Shown: piece by piece, positions 42,681-52,297 of the stretch
Position numbering within the stretch: position 1 is the stretch's first letter
Layout: each line of letters opens with the position of its first letter
Assembly (NCBI RefSeq): GCF_000013165.1
Contig: NC_007798.1
Span: 795,007 to 859,006 of the forward strand
DNA length: 64,000 nucleotides
Origin: Neorickettsia sennetsu str. Miyayama
GTDB lineage: Bacteria; Pseudomonadota; Alphaproteobacteria; Rickettsiales; Anaplasmataceae
Direction of reading: 5' to 3'
Position numbers and translations under genes: made by a program
Notes under the pieces: generated by a model
Databases searched by the model: none
Told to the model about the DNA's origin: nothing
Seen by the model: only the letters and a program-made list of their open reading frames with translations

Positions 42681-43892
42681 ATGCCAGTAAAGATACTAAT
42701 GCCGGCACTATCACCAACAATGAAAGAGGGTACGCTCGCAAAATGGCTAGTGAGTGAGGGTGAAAAGATAGAAGCAGGACAAGTAATAGCGGAGATAGAA
42801 ACTGATAAAGCCACGATGGAATTTGAAGCTGTCGACGAGGGAGTACTAGGAAAAATACTCATCCCGGCAAAAACCGCAGGCGTAAAGGTAAATCAGCCAA
42901 TAGCCGTTCTGCTCGATGATGGTGAAGGCGAAAAAGAACTAAAGAAGTTTCTATCCACGATAGACAAACCCACTGTCACGGACAATAAAGCAGAAACATC
43001 AGATGGAGATAAAATCAAAAATAATCCCTCCAGTCTGCCAGCTGATAAGCAACAGGGCAGGGTAATTGCAACTCCGCTTGCAAGAAAGATTGCGTCCATC
43101 AATGGTATTGACTTATCACTTATCGGAAGTGGAAGTGGCCCTGACGGTAGGATCGTAAAAAATGACTTGCTTAAGTTGCTTGATGACGCACCACAAGTTC
43201 AAATGCACGGACATTGCACCGAGACCAGTATACCAATTTCTCCAATGCGGCGTGTAATAGCGCAAAGACTCGTAGAATCGAAGCAAAATGTTCCTCATTT
43301 TTACCTTTCCGTGACTTGCTATTTGCAGCATCTGCTATCGGCCAAAAAAAAATTCTACGACTGTTTGGAAACAAAAGTCACAGTCAATGATTTCGTTATA
43401 AAGGCATGCGCTTTTGCTTTGGATAAGAATCCAGCAATGAATGTGTCGTGGGAAGGAGAATTTATTAGGCAGAATCAAACTATTGATATATCAGTTGCCG
43501 TTGCGATCCCGGACGGACTAATTACACCTATAGTCTTCTCAGCAGATAAACTATCGCTTTCATCTATTTCAGATGAGGTTCGGGAATTAGTGGATAAAGC
43601 AAAAGCAGGCAGACTTCAACCACGGGAATTCCAGGGCGGATCTTTTACTGTTTCCAATCTCGGTATGTATGGCATAGATGAATTTACAGCGATAATTAAT
43701 CCACCTCAGGCAGCAATCCTTGCCGTAGGTGCAGCGCGAAAAGTTCCAACTGTTTCTGCGGATGCGGTCGTAGTTAGCGACGTCGTGACGCTGACATTAT
43801 CTTGTGACCATAGGGTTATCGATGGAGCATTGGCAGCGAGGTTTATGCAATCGCTTAAAAAGGCAATAGAAGACCCTGTAATAATGTTGTGA
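42681..43892 (+). CDS. pdhC: dihydrolipoamide acetyltransferase (pyruvate dehydrogenase E2)
   Basis: From the ATG at 42681 the protein is 403 residues: [20 protein letters not shown]. The lipoyl domain has the lipoylated Lys in [14 protein letters not shown] linker precedes the E1/E3-binding domain ([32 protein letters not shown]). The catalytic domain from about residue 185 ends with [15 protein letters not shown], containing His and Asp of the acetyl-transfer site. It moves the acetyl group to CoA. E1 and E3 genes are not nearby in this window. An upstream in-frame ATG at 42558 adds 41 residues foreign to the family. Confidence 0.95.
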   Translation: MPVKILMPALSPTMKEGTLAKWLVSEGEKIEAGQVIAEIETDKATMEFEAVDEGVLGKILIPAKTAGVKVNQPIAVLLDDGEGEKELKKFLSTIDKPTVTDNKAETSDGDKIKNNPSSLPADKQQGRVIATPLARKIASINGIDLSLIGSGSGPDGRIVKNDLLKLLDDAPQVQMHGHCTETSIPISPMRRVIAQRLVESKQNVPHFYLSVTCYLQHLLSAKKKFYDCLETKVTVNDFVIKACAFALDKNPAMNVSWEGEFIRQNQTIDISVAVAIPDGLITPIVFSADKLSLSSISDEVRELVDKAKAGRLQPREFQGGSFTVSNLGMYGIDEFTAIINPPQAAILAVGAARKVPTVSADAVVVSDVVTLTLSCDHRVIDGALAARFMQSLKKAIEDPVIML

Positions 43893-44088
43893 TACCTCCT
43901 GTAACCACAGAACTTTTTAAGTGGAACGTTTGCAGCAAGATTTACGGAGTTGCTCGAAAAGTGATTGGGAATCGCGTAACATTATCATGCTAGCCTGCGG
44001 AAGGCAGGGTCTGGCTACCATAGCAAATGAGATTTATGCAACCAGAAAGGCAGTAAGAGGAGCGTAGAAATGATATTCTGTAAGGTGT

Positions 44089-44859
44089 ATGCGTAAGATA
44101 CCGGAAGTCTGCATCGTAGCGGGTTCAGATTCTATAGGTGGAGCTGGACTACAAGCAGATCTTAGGATCGCTGCATTACTAGAGTGTAGTGCATCGAATG
44201 TTGTCACGTGCATTACAGCCCAGGACCTGAGAGGGGTACATGCAATTCAGTATTTATCTGGGGAAATCGTATCGAAGCAATTAATCTGTGCACTCTCTAG
44301 GAAACCTAAGGCGGTGAAAATAGGGATGTTGGGTAATAGCGAAATAGCACTGGTAGTCTATGATGTTTTAAAGGATGCAGGAATCCCAATTGTATTAGAT
44401 CCTGTCTTGATATCTACTTCAAATTCCAAGCTCGCTGATGAAGGTGCAGTGCAAGTGCTACTAAAAAAGCTTATTTCTATCTCACACTTGGTTACTCCCA
44501 ACCTCTTTGAAGCAGGCGTCCTATCAGGAAGTAAAGTTTTTGATGCTGAATCTGCAAAAATTGCCGCGTTGAGAATCCTCGAACTAGGAGCAAAAAACGT
44601 TCTTGTAAAAGGAATCCACATTAAAGAAGGGAAAATCATGGATTTGCTCATTTCACAGGAAGGCACCACCATGGAATTTCAGAATGAAGTAATACGGATA
44701 AATATAACTCATGGCTCTGGATGTAGATTATCCACAGCGATTGCATGCCATATGTCGATGGGCAAATCCTTAAGGGAGTCAATTCATCTTGCTTCGGATC
44801 TCCTAAGGAATGAGATCATCCGCATGGGAGTTTTATACAGTACTGATACTTGGTTGTAG
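44089..44859 (+). CDS. thiD: hydroxymethylpyrimidine/phosphomethylpyrimidine kinase
   Basis: A 256-residue ribokinase-fold enzyme making HMP-PP for thiamine synthesis. VCIVAGSDSIGGAGLQADLR is the start signature, then VVTCITAQDLRGV, KIGMLGNSEIALVVYDVL, VLDPVLISTSNSKL, TPNLFEAGVLSGSKV, NVLVKGIHIKEG and the ATP-site HGSGCRLSTAIACHMSMGKS (usual form HGTGCTLS). It is convergent with ruvC, 8 nt away. Confidence 0.95.
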   Translation: MRKIPEVCIVAGSDSIGGAGLQADLRIAALLECSASNVVTCITAQDLRGVHAIQYLSGEIVSKQLICALSRKPKAVKIGMLGNSEIALVVYDVLKDAGIPIVLDPVLISTSNSKLADEGAVQVLLKKLISISHLVTPNLFEAGVLSGSKVFDAESAKIAALRILELGAKNVLVKGIHIKEGKIMDLLISQEGTTMEFQNEVIRINITHGSGCRLSTAIACHMSMGKSLRESIHLASDLLRNEIIRMGVLYSTDTWL

Positions 44860-44867
44860 GGGCTTGC

Positions 44868-45371
44868 TCACGTGCCCTTTGCTTCCATAATGTCATATCT
44901 AGTCACCGAAGCTGCCAATGCTAGCGCATCATACAAATCTGAGTATTTTGATAAGCAAGGATCCAACCCGAGCAGTTGTTCTACCATGTACTTAACCTGA
45001 GCCTTAGTAGCACGACCGTTCCCTGTTATGCGCTTTTTTAGAACACTGGGCGCGAATTCAACTATAAAGAGACCCTTCAGGGCTAGCGTAAGTATCAGAG
45101 CACCTCGACAGTAAGCTAAGTTAAGCGAAGAATATGGATTGTTATTAACAAATACCTTCTCTAAAACGGCAACAGATGGATTTACTTTTTCAATCACATC
45201 ACTAATACCACGATGGATCTTTTCTAGTCTGGCTGAAAGACTCCCTTGGGAAGCCGTTTTTACTATTCCGGAATCAATATAACGCACGTTACACAGGCCA
45301 TCATACTCGACTACAGCCCAGCCCGTACGAAGGAGACCCGGATCAACCCCTAATGCTACATAGCTCATCAA
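44868..45371 (-). CDS. ruvC: Holliday-junction endonuclease RuvC
   Basis: A 167-residue resolvase. LGVDPGLLRTGWAVVEYDG holds the first catalytic Asp. AVLEKVFVNNNPYSSLNLAY has the catalytic Glu. GNGRATKAQVKYMVEQLLGL and SDLYDALALAASV hold the last acidic pair. The length is standard. Convergent with thiD. Confidence 0.96.
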   Translation of the reverse strand: MMSYVALGVDPGLLRTGWAVVEYDGLCNVRYIDSGIVKTASQGSLSARLEKIHRGISDVIEKVNPSVAVLEKVFVNNNPYSSLNLAYCRGALILTLALKGLFIVEFAPSVLKKRITGNGRATKAQVKYMVEQLLGLDPCLSKYSDLYDALALAASVTRYDIMEAKGT

Positions 45372-45457
45372 ACAGGAAAATTCTTTTCAAATACCACAAA
45401 ACGCATGCAGGAACCCTTACACACACTAATTTGCCGTCAATAAAAACAGACAGCTTT

Positions 45458-46405
45458 CTAAAAGTATTTTCGCGCTTCCAGCACTAATTTTCTCGTTGCA
45501 GCAACAGAATTTTCAAACATCCTCCTCTCATCAGGAGTCAGATCAAGTTCAATTACACGCTCCACACCACCTGATCCCATGATAACTGGTATACCAGAAA
45601 AGATATCATCCTCCACTCCATACCGACCCCTCATCATCACGGAGCACACGAGCGTTTTTTTCTGATCCAACAGATATGCCTCAGCCATTTCCAGCACAGA
45701 CGCAGCAGGAGTGTAGTAGGCTGAACCAGTTTTCAAGAGGGCAACTATCTCGGCACCACCACTACGAGTACGTTCAATAATTGAGTCCACCTTATCCTTC
45801 GTTATTAAACCCACACTAACCAACTCAGGTAGGCTCATACCAGAAACCGTAGAGTGCCTAAACAAGGGAACCATAGAGTCACCGTGACTACCCAATACCA
45901 GCGATTTAACATCCGCTACTGAAACACCTAGCTCTTGTGCAAGAAAAAGATTCATTCTGCTTGCATCGAGTACACCTGCCATACCAACAATCTTGTCAGG
46001 GCTGATTTCGGCTGCCTTGTAAAGGACCCAAACCATTACATCTAGCGGGTTAGTCACAACTATCACAAACGCTTTCGGGGCAAACTTTTTTATTTTTTCC
46101 CCTACTTCTTTCATAACAACAGCATTCACATCAATGAGTTCCTCACGTGTCATGCCAGGCTTTCGTGGAATACCGGCAGTTATGATAATTACCGAAGAGC
46201 CTTTGATTCTCTCCATATTGGCGCTACCATTGATCTTCATTGTATAACCAATGAGTGGAAGAGTTTGTGAAACATCTAATGCTTTGCCTCTTGCAAGATC
46301 TCCGTTAACGTCAATTAATTCGACCTCTGAAGCCAACTTCTTCGAGGCTATTAAATACGCCAAGGTCCCACCAATATTGCCAGCACCAATTAAACTTACT
46401 TTCAT
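45458..46405 (-). CDS. mdh: malate dehydrogenase (LDH-like type)
   Basis: A 315-residue NAD-dependent TCA-cycle enzyme. VSLIGAGNIGGTLAYLIASK is the NAD motif. IITAGIPRKPGMTREELID carries the substrate loop Arg residues (malate-specific R-x-P-G-M-x-R). VTNPLDVMVWVLYK and SLVLGSHGDSMVPLFRHS carry the catalytic His. This is the alphaproteobacterial/bacterial LDH-like type, not the E. coli type. Confidence 0.96.
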   Translation of the reverse strand: MKVSLIGAGNIGGTLAYLIASKKLASEVELIDVNGDLARGKALDVSQTLPLIGYTMKINGSANMERIKGSSVIIITAGIPRKPGMTREELIDVNAVVMKEVGEKIKKFAPKAFVIVVTNPLDVMVWVLYKAAEISPDKIVGMAGVLDASRMNLFLAQELGVSVADVKSLVLGSHGDSMVPLFRHSTVSGMSLPELVSVGLITKDKVDSIIERTRSGGAEIVALLKTGSAYYTPAASVLEMAEAYLLDQKKTLVCSVMMRGRYGVEDDIFSGIPVIMGSGGVERVIELDLTPDERRMFENSVAATRKLVLEARKYF

Positions 46406-46747
46406 TCGAACCCACTCCTATCACCCAACTGCCAATTCTAGAACAGAAGTTCATTAATATACATAGTTTCCATGACAGGCTCTAGTTTAGTAGCATTCCC
46501 ATTGTTTCGGCTCTCTAATGAAACCTACATTCGTTGTCACACTTGCACCCTCTCATAGACGGATTCTACTTGGCAGCTGTTTCCGTTACGTCTGCCACTA
46601 ATGAATATTTATGCTCGGCACCATACTCACACGTTCTCGTAGACTGATTTCTATTCGGTAGCACTTCAATCGTGCTCATTTCGCCGCAAAATTTACATTC
46701 GGTGACATACTTGTTAGAGTGAGGGGAACCTAGGAGAAAAAATCTAC
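46406..46747. other. 342-nt gap between divergent mdh and dut, with a diverged repeat
   Basis: The left part is the mdh upstream region. The rest contains the diverged 84-nt repeat described separately. No tRNA or known RNA is recognised. An AGGGGAAC/AGGAG purine-rich block at 46721-46737 lies just before dut and may include its ribosome binding site. Confidence 0.4.
46516..46735. repeat. diverged 84-bp tandem repeat, about 2.6 copies
   Basis: Units start near 46516, 46599 and 46683. Equivalent stretches include TACATTCGTTGTCACACTTG (from 46526) and TACATTCGGTGACATACTTG (from 46691), and TCTCATAGAC / TCTCGTAGAC 84 nt apart. Units are about 65-80 per cent alike by eye. On the minus strand the 28-codon unit carries cysteine-containing segments (ECKFCGEM, RTCEYGAEHKYS, RGCKCDNEC), but a TAG interrupts the third. 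It may be the remnant of a cysteine-rich repeat gene or a non-coding element. Confidence 0.55.
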
Positions 46748-47197
46748 ATGCAAGAGCACGCAAAGATACTTCTTTTGCCACATGGTAAGGATTTGGAAAT
46801 ACCAAGATATGCAAGTAAGGGAAGTTCAGGATTGGACCTTCGTGCGGCCATAGAAGGAAGCATGACCTTGAAACCTGGAATGTTCGAGCTGGTACCCACG
46901 GGCATCTGCATCGAACTACCCGAGGGATTAGAAGCGCAAATAAGGCCACGCTCAGGTCTCGCAGCAAAGTTTGGTATAACGGTTCTTAATAGTCCTGGCA
47001 CTGTAGATCAGGACTATAGGGGAGAAATAAAAGTCTGTTTAGTAAATCTGTCTAAGAATGAATTTACTATCAACAGGGGCGACAGGATAGCTCAAATGGT
47101 AATAGCAAAAGTAGAACAAATACTGCTAGTGGAAGCAGAAGAAATTGGGGAAACAGAGAGAGCTTCGGGGAGTTTTGGATCAACTGGAACTGAGTAA
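46748..47197 (+). CDS. dut: dUTP diphosphatase
   Basis: A 149-residue trimeric dUTPase that keeps uracil out of DNA. Family motifs appear in order: [14 protein letters not shown] (motif 1), [12 protein letters not shown] (motif 2), [13 protein letters not shown] (motif 3), [10 protein letters not shown] (motif 4) and the C-terminal [10 protein letters not shown] (motif 5). The length is normal. It pairs functionally with dcd and the uracil-DNA glycosylase in this window. Confidence 0.96.
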   Translation: MQEHAKILLLPHGKDLEIPRYASKGSSGLDLRAAIEGSMTLKPGMFELVPTGICIELPEGLEAQIRPRSGLAAKFGITVLNSPGTVDQDYRGEIKVCLVNLSKNEFTINRGDRIAQMVIAKVEQILLVEAEEIGETERASGSFGSTGTE

Positions 47198-47485
47198 GGT
47201 TGGGTGTGGCCAAAACTAGCAGTGAGTCCAGATTATCTCAAAGGCTAGATAGATTCGTTAAGTAAGCAACTAAAAGAAGAGACTGATCGAATTTGAAGGT
47301 TTCATCTGAAACAAATGGAGATGACAAAATGGACATTTCATTCCAGTCATCTGTGGTCATTTAGCGCCCTTCTGTATGATCCCACCTGTTAAACATTTCG
47401 GTGAAAGCTATGTCATCTCGCAAATACTTTAAAATGGAGTGACTATAAATATCGGACGAATTAACTTATCATTTCCCTCGGAGTA

Positions 47486-50101
47486 GTGCGTATGTCGACC
47501 ATAATACCGGTAAATCTAGAGCAGGAACTGAAATCCTCTTACCTCTCTTACGCAATGAGCGTAATTATAAACAGGGCCATTCCCGATGTACGAGACGGAT
47601 TAAAACCTGTACATAGGAGAATTCTGTATTCTATGAATGAGCTTTCTTTCTACTGGAACAAGCCTTATAGGAAGTCGGCTAGAGTGATTGGGGAGGTTAT
47701 TGGTAAATATCACCCGCATGGTGATAGTGCTATATATGATGCTCTGGTTCGTATGGCACAGAACTTTTCCCTACTCGTACCATTGATAGACGGTCAGGGA
47801 AACTTTGGTTCTATAGATGGTGATCCGGCTGCAGCGATGCGCTACACAGAAGTACGTCTGGAGTATATATCCAAGTTTCTACTCGACGATCTGTATGAAA
47901 ACAGTGTGGACTTCCGTTCAAACTATGACAACTCAGAAACGGAGCCTGTTGTTCTGCCGGCAAAATTCCCAAATATCCTGGTCAATGGAACAGCTGGGGT
48001 AGCAGTCGGAATGGCAACGAATGTGCCAACTCACAACCTATCCGAGGTAATAGAGGCGTGCAAGTTGTACTTAGAAAACAATAACGTAACAACCGACGAA
48101 CTCCTAAAAGTCATAAAAGGTCCCGACTTCCCTACAGGTGGATTGATCATCGGCGAGGAAGGAATAAAGGCATCTTTTGAGAGCGGTAGAGGCTCCATTA
48201 TCATACGGAGCAAGACACATTTCGAAGAAACTGAAGCGGGAAAAGCAATTATCGTTGATGAGCTCCCGTACCAGGTTAATAAAGCAAAGTTAATAGAAAA
48301 CATAGCTCTTTTGGTGAAGGAAAAGAGACTTGATTCGATCAGTGATCTGAGAGACGAGTCAAACAAGGAAGGGATACGTGTTGTAATAGAGTTAAAAAGA
48401 GGCGCCTCCTTTGAAGTGGTTCTGAACCAACTTTTCCAGATGACACAGCTTCAGACATCATACAGCACGAATATGGTGCTTCTTGACAACATGAGACCTA
48501 CTCTGATGTCTCTCAGAGACATTTTGGCAGCCTTCATTGCTCATAGAAAAGAAGTAATCTCAAGACGAACAGAATTCAGACTCGCCAAGGCTAGGGAAAA
48601 AGCTAACGTTCTAGTCGCACTGTATGTAGCGATTCTCAACATTGATGAGGTTGTACATATTTTAAAATCCTCTGGAGATAACGAGGCTGCAATAAAAGCA
48701 CTTTCTGCTAAACACTGGGCTATAGACGAAGAACTTGAGCTACTTGTAGAAACTATCTCAAACATTAAGCTCCTGAACAGGGAATACAAGCTCAGTACTG
48801 CGCAATCTAAGGCAATCTTAGAGATGAAAATGCAACGTATAACCAATACCGAAAAAGGACAATTGGTCGCTGAGATTCATGCTGAAATGGACATTGTCAA
48901 AGAATGTGCCTCAATACTGGGAAGTGAAGCTGTTTTGACAAATGTGATAGTGCGGGAACTAAATGAAATAAAGGCAAAGTACCCACAAGCACGGAAGAGT
49001 ATAATTTTAAAAAATGTCAACGCCGTGTACGCAGAAGAGGATCTTATCGAGCGTGAGCAAGTCGTCGTTACAGCGACATATTCTGGGTATATAAAGCGTG
49101 TCCACATCTCAAATTACAGGGTTCAGAGAAGAGGAGGTAAGGGGCGTATCGCACAAAACATAAAATCTGAGGATCAGTTGGCACAGATTTTCGTTCTCAG
49201 TACGCATGATGAGATCCTCTTCTTTTCCAGTAGAGGTAAAGTCTATAAGTTAAAAGCGTACAAGTTGCCTATAGGTGAACCTCAATCGCGCGGAAGAGCT
49301 TTGGTGAACATTTTTGATCTTGCTGATGATGAGTCTATTACGAGCATTCTTCCTTTGAAAAGCTCCGATGCTGAGAACTTAATATTCTTGACTGCTCAAG
49401 GAAAGGTCAAACGCAATTCTATGAGTGACTTTGCCTATGTCCCAGCAAATGGAAAGGTAGCTATAAGGCTCAACGATAACGACGCATTAATATCTGTCAA
49501 AACTGCTCAAAATGAAGACTGCGTTTTTATTTCCACCAGGGATGGAAAATGTATAAGGTTCTTGGTTGGGGATTTGAGAGTCCTTAAGAGTAGAAGTTCT
49601 GAAGGTGTAAAAGCAATAACCCTAGGAAAAGATGATAACGCTATTTCCCTCTCAATACTGAATAAGCAGGTTCTTTCACCAGAGGACAAAGCTGAGTACA
49701 TGAAAACTAAGTTCTTCGAGAGAATCCAAAATCCAGAAAATCATGAAGAACAGTTTGTTCTTACAGTTACCGAAAATGGTTATGGCAAAATCACGTCGAG
49801 TTATGAGTATAGGATAACAAACCGAGGAGGCGTTGGGATAATCAATATATCGACTTCCGAGCGCAACGGTAAGGTGGTCTCGAGCTTCAAGGTGACACTT
49901 AGTAACCATATAATGCTTGTTACAAATAGAGGACAGGTCATAAGGATAGAAGCAAACAACATCCCGGTCCTTGGTCGTAACACACAAGGAGTACGTCTAT
50001 TTTCCATCAGGGCTGAGGAAAGGGTTGCTTCGGTGACAGAAGTAGAAGAGGTGGAAGATGATGACTCTGAAACAACTGAAAATTGCCAAGACAATAATTA
50101 G
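47486..50101 (+). CDS. gyrA: DNA gyrase subunit A
   Basis: An 871-residue gyrase A. The start is GTG at 47486 or ATG at 47492. [20 protein letters not shown] and [13 protein letters not shown] are N-terminal. The catalytic Tyr is in [11 protein letters not shown] near residue 122. The C-terminal beta-pinwheel carries the GyrA box VQRRGGKG, so this is gyrase A, not ParC. In the quinolone-resistance region [20 protein letters not shown], the residue at the GyrA-83 position is Ser. The 288 nt between dut and gyrA hold no recognised gene. Confidence 0.97.
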   Translation: MRMSTIIPVNLEQELKSSYLSYAMSVIINRAIPDVRDGLKPVHRRILYSMNELSFYWNKPYRKSARVIGEVIGKYHPHGDSAIYDALVRMAQNFSLLVPLIDGQGNFGSIDGDPAAAMRYTEVRLEYISKFLLDDLYENSVDFRSNYDNSETEPVVLPAKFPNILVNGTAGVAVGMATNVPTHNLSEVIEACKLYLENNNVTTDELLKVIKGPDFPTGGLIIGEEGIKASFESGRGSIIIRSKTHFEETEAGKAIIVDELPYQVNKAKLIENIALLVKEKRLDSISDLRDESNKEGIRVVIELKRGASFEVVLNQLFQMTQLQTSYSTNMVLLDNMRPTLMSLRDILAAFIAHRKEVISRRTEFRLAKAREKANVLVALYVAILNIDEVVHILKSSGDNEAAIKALSAKHWAIDEELELLVETISNIKLLNREYKLSTAQSKAILEMKMQRITNTEKGQLVAEIHAEMDIVKECASILGSEAVLTNVIVRELNEIKAKYPQARKSIILKNVNAVYAEEDLIEREQVVVTATYSGYIKRVHISNYRVQRRGGKGRIAQNIKSEDQLAQIFVLSTHDEILFFSSRGKVYKLKAYKLPIGEPQSRGRALVNIFDLADDESITSILPLKSSDAENLIFLTAQGKVKRNSMSDFAYVPANGKVAIRLNDNDALISVKTAQNEDCVFISTRDGKCIRFLVGDLRVLKSRSSEGVKAITLGKDDNAISLSILNKQVLSPEDKAEYMKTKFFERIQNPENHEEQFVLTVTENGYGKITSSYEYRITNRGGVGIINISTSERNGKVVSSFKVTLSNHIMLVTNRGQVIRIEANNIPVLGRNTQGVRLFSIRAEERVASVTEVEEVEDDDSETTENCQDNN

Positions 50102-50297
50102 GCTGAATCCTTACTTCACCAGCTGTCTGCACAGAAGAAATGGAAACTGAGGATTAAAAGATAGCTAAAAGTTGTTGAAACGCATTGGGGGCTTATATTT
50201 ATTCTTCAGTTTTGTACATAGAGCAGAAGGCAGAGATTACGAGATAACTGGAAACCGCTGAAATTCATGAAAGCTTTGTTTTATCGGCTAGATCTGG

Positions 50298-51224
50298 CTA
50301 GATGTAATTTATCGTATTTAAAATATCAGATTTTTCCCCCCAGTTTGGACTCACCCTTACAAATATTGACAAGTACACTTTTCTCCCAGAAAAAAGATTT
50401 GCCATTTCTCTCTCAGCGGATTTTCTGATCGTACCAATTGTTTTTCCACACGAACCTATTACGATCATTTTATGCGATTCACTCATTACGTGGAGTACTT
50501 GTCTGATCTTCACGCTCCTATCAAGGATTTCAATATTTTCGGTTTCTACGGTCAGTGAGTAAGGAAGTTCCTGATGTAGTCTGATAAACAACTTTTCCCG
50601 GAGAATTTCAGAAAGATTAAAGCCAAGCGGCATATCGGTTTCATCTTCTTTATCAAAATACCAGGGTCCCGGTTGAGCAGATTTAAGAAGGTAGTTCATA
50701 AGGTCAGCAACTCCATTACCTTTGAGAGCCGAAATCATGAATGTCTTCTCAAAATGGCCCAAGCTGTTTAGTTCTTGAGCAACTTCTAGCAGCCTTGGTT
50801 TTTCCACAAGATCTATTTTGTTTATTACCAGTACCAACTTGCCATTAGCTTTCCTGAGTATATCCTTTGTACTGTCCGAGATAGGGCGCCTTGGATCAAT
50901 TATAAAACAAAAAATATCTGTTCCAGCGAATGCTCTCCAGGCGTTTTTCACTATGACCCTTTCGAGCTGACATCGCGGAATAAAAATTCCAGGAGTATCA
51001 ACGAAAACCAATTGAACATCATCTTTTGTGTATATACCTCTGATTCTCGTTCTTGTGGTCTGTACTTTATGTGTAACCGCAGATATCTTGCTTCCAATAA
51101 GGGCATTCAACAATGTGGACTTGCCAACATTACTGTTCCCAATGAGAGAAACAAAAGCGGAGCGAGTACTAAAATTTTCTCCAGTCTGCAGGCAATCGCT
51201 GCTATTATACTCGGGACTACTCAT
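50298..51224 (-). CDS. era: GTPase Era
   Basis: A 308-residue ribosome-maturation GTPase. The P-loop is SLIGNSNVGKSTLLNALIG near residue 27. The effector region KVQTTRTRIRGIY, G3 VFVDTPG and G4 LVINKID follow. A C-terminal KH domain (IRQVLHVMSESHKMIVIGSC, GKTIGTIRKSAEREM) binds the 3' end of 16S rRNA. It is the last gene of the leftward acpS-dnaG-fabD-era set. Confidence 0.96.
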   Translation of the reverse strand: MSSPEYNSSDCLQTGENFSTRSAFVSLIGNSNVGKSTLLNALIGSKISAVTHKVQTTRTRIRGIYTKDDVQLVFVDTPGIFIPRCQLERVIVKNAWRAFAGTDIFCFIIDPRRPISDSTKDILRKANGKLVLVINKIDLVEKPRLLEVAQELNSLGHFEKTFMISALKGNGVADLMNYLLKSAQPGPWYFDKEDETDMPLGFNLSEILREKLFIRLHQELPYSLTVETENIEILDRSVKIRQVLHVMSESHKMIVIGSCGKTIGTIRKSAEREMANLFSGRKVYLSIFVRVSPNWGEKSDILNTINYI

Positions 51225-51290
51225 TGAGACTTTTTGAAAAGGGGACTTTCATAACAGAATACATGCAAATCGGTAGATCTCCGACTTAGC

Positions 51291-52220
51291 TCATCCAATT
51301 GTAGCAATAATTCTGTCTAGATCATCTACCCCTTCGAGATTTAATGTTGTTACATTTGGATTCATTCGAGAGAGCATTTTGCTCAAAACATTGCCTGATC
51401 CCACTTCTATGAAAGTTTTTACACCTGCTCCTATTGCAAAAAGCATGCTCTCCCTCCATCGTACGCAGCCTGTGATTTGCTGCACTAGAAGCTCCTTTAT
51501 TTTTTGAACCTCCGTTACTGGACTTGCTGTAACATTCGACACGATTGGAACAGAAGGTGTGACAATTTCTGCAGTATCGAGGGCATCTTTCACTGGCATA
51601 ACAGCGGGCTGCATTAACTTGCAGTGAAACGGCGCACTCACATTCAACCGCACCACGCGCTTTATACCTTTTTGTTTTGCATACTGTTCAATCTTTTCTA
51701 TCTCAGTAGTCAAACCGCTAACAACAACCTGCTCATTACTATTGTCATTCGAAATCTCACAGTTTGCCTTTGACTCCACTATGAGATCCTGTACTTCCTC
51801 AAAAGTTACTTTAAGCAGAGCAAGCATGCCACCTTCACCCATAGGCACAGCTTCTTGCATCGACTTTCCTCTAATTTTTAAGATTCTGGCAACTTGAGAG
51901 ATCGTAATGGCACCAGACGCACACAGTGCTGTGTATTCCCCAAGTGAATGTCCAGCTAAGTACTTGGACAATTCCGAAACACTTTTTCCAGACTCTGATA
52001 AAAGAACCTTAAGTGCCGCCATAGAGGTTGCCATAAGGGCAGGCTGAGCATTCTCAGTATTCGAAAGTTCCGGTCCCTCAAATATTACTTTTGATAACTT
52101 CATACCCAGAGATTCATCGACTTCGGAAAAAACCTCACGGGCAACAGAGAAATTCTCGTACAAACTTTTGCCCATACCGACACGCTGGGAACCTTGTCCG
52201 GGAAATAAAAACATATTCAT
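51291..52220 (-). CDS. fabD: malonyl-CoA-ACP transacylase
   Basis: A 309-residue acyltransferase loading malonate onto ACP. FLFPGQGSQRVGMGKSLYE begins it. YLAGHSLGEYTALCASGAI has the catalytic Ser in GHSLG. VSAPFHCKLMQPA has the catalytic His, then FIEVGSGNVLSKM. It lies between dnaG and era and works with AcpS encoded at the head of the set. Confidence 0.97.
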   Translation of the reverse strand: MNMFLFPGQGSQRVGMGKSLYENFSVAREVFSEVDESLGMKLSKVIFEGPELSNTENAQPALMATSMAALKVLLSESGKSVSELSKYLAGHSLGEYTALCASGAITISQVARILKIRGKSMQEAVPMGEGGMLALLKVTFEEVQDLIVESKANCEISNDNSNEQVVVSGLTTEIEKIEQYAKQKGIKRVVRLNVSAPFHCKLMQPAVMPVKDALDTAEIVTPSVPIVSNVTASPVTEVQKIKELLVQQITGCVRWRESMLFAIGAGVKTFIEVGSGNVLSKMLSRMNPNVTTLNLEGVDDLDRIIATIG

Positions 52221-52297
52221 AGAGACTTTAAATAGGATCTGATCTGCAATACCAAAACTTATACCCTACAGAAATGGCAGTCAAATTTAGATGAACT

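Noticed and set aside
46404..46420. ATTCGAACCC as a tRNA T-loop upstream of mdh
   Set aside because: Only the T-loop-like string is present; no anticodon or acceptor stem can be built around it.
46566..46967. 133-codon minus-strand frame overlapping dut
   Set aside because: Most of it is the reverse of dut; only the segment before dut is independent, and that is described as the 84-bp repeat.
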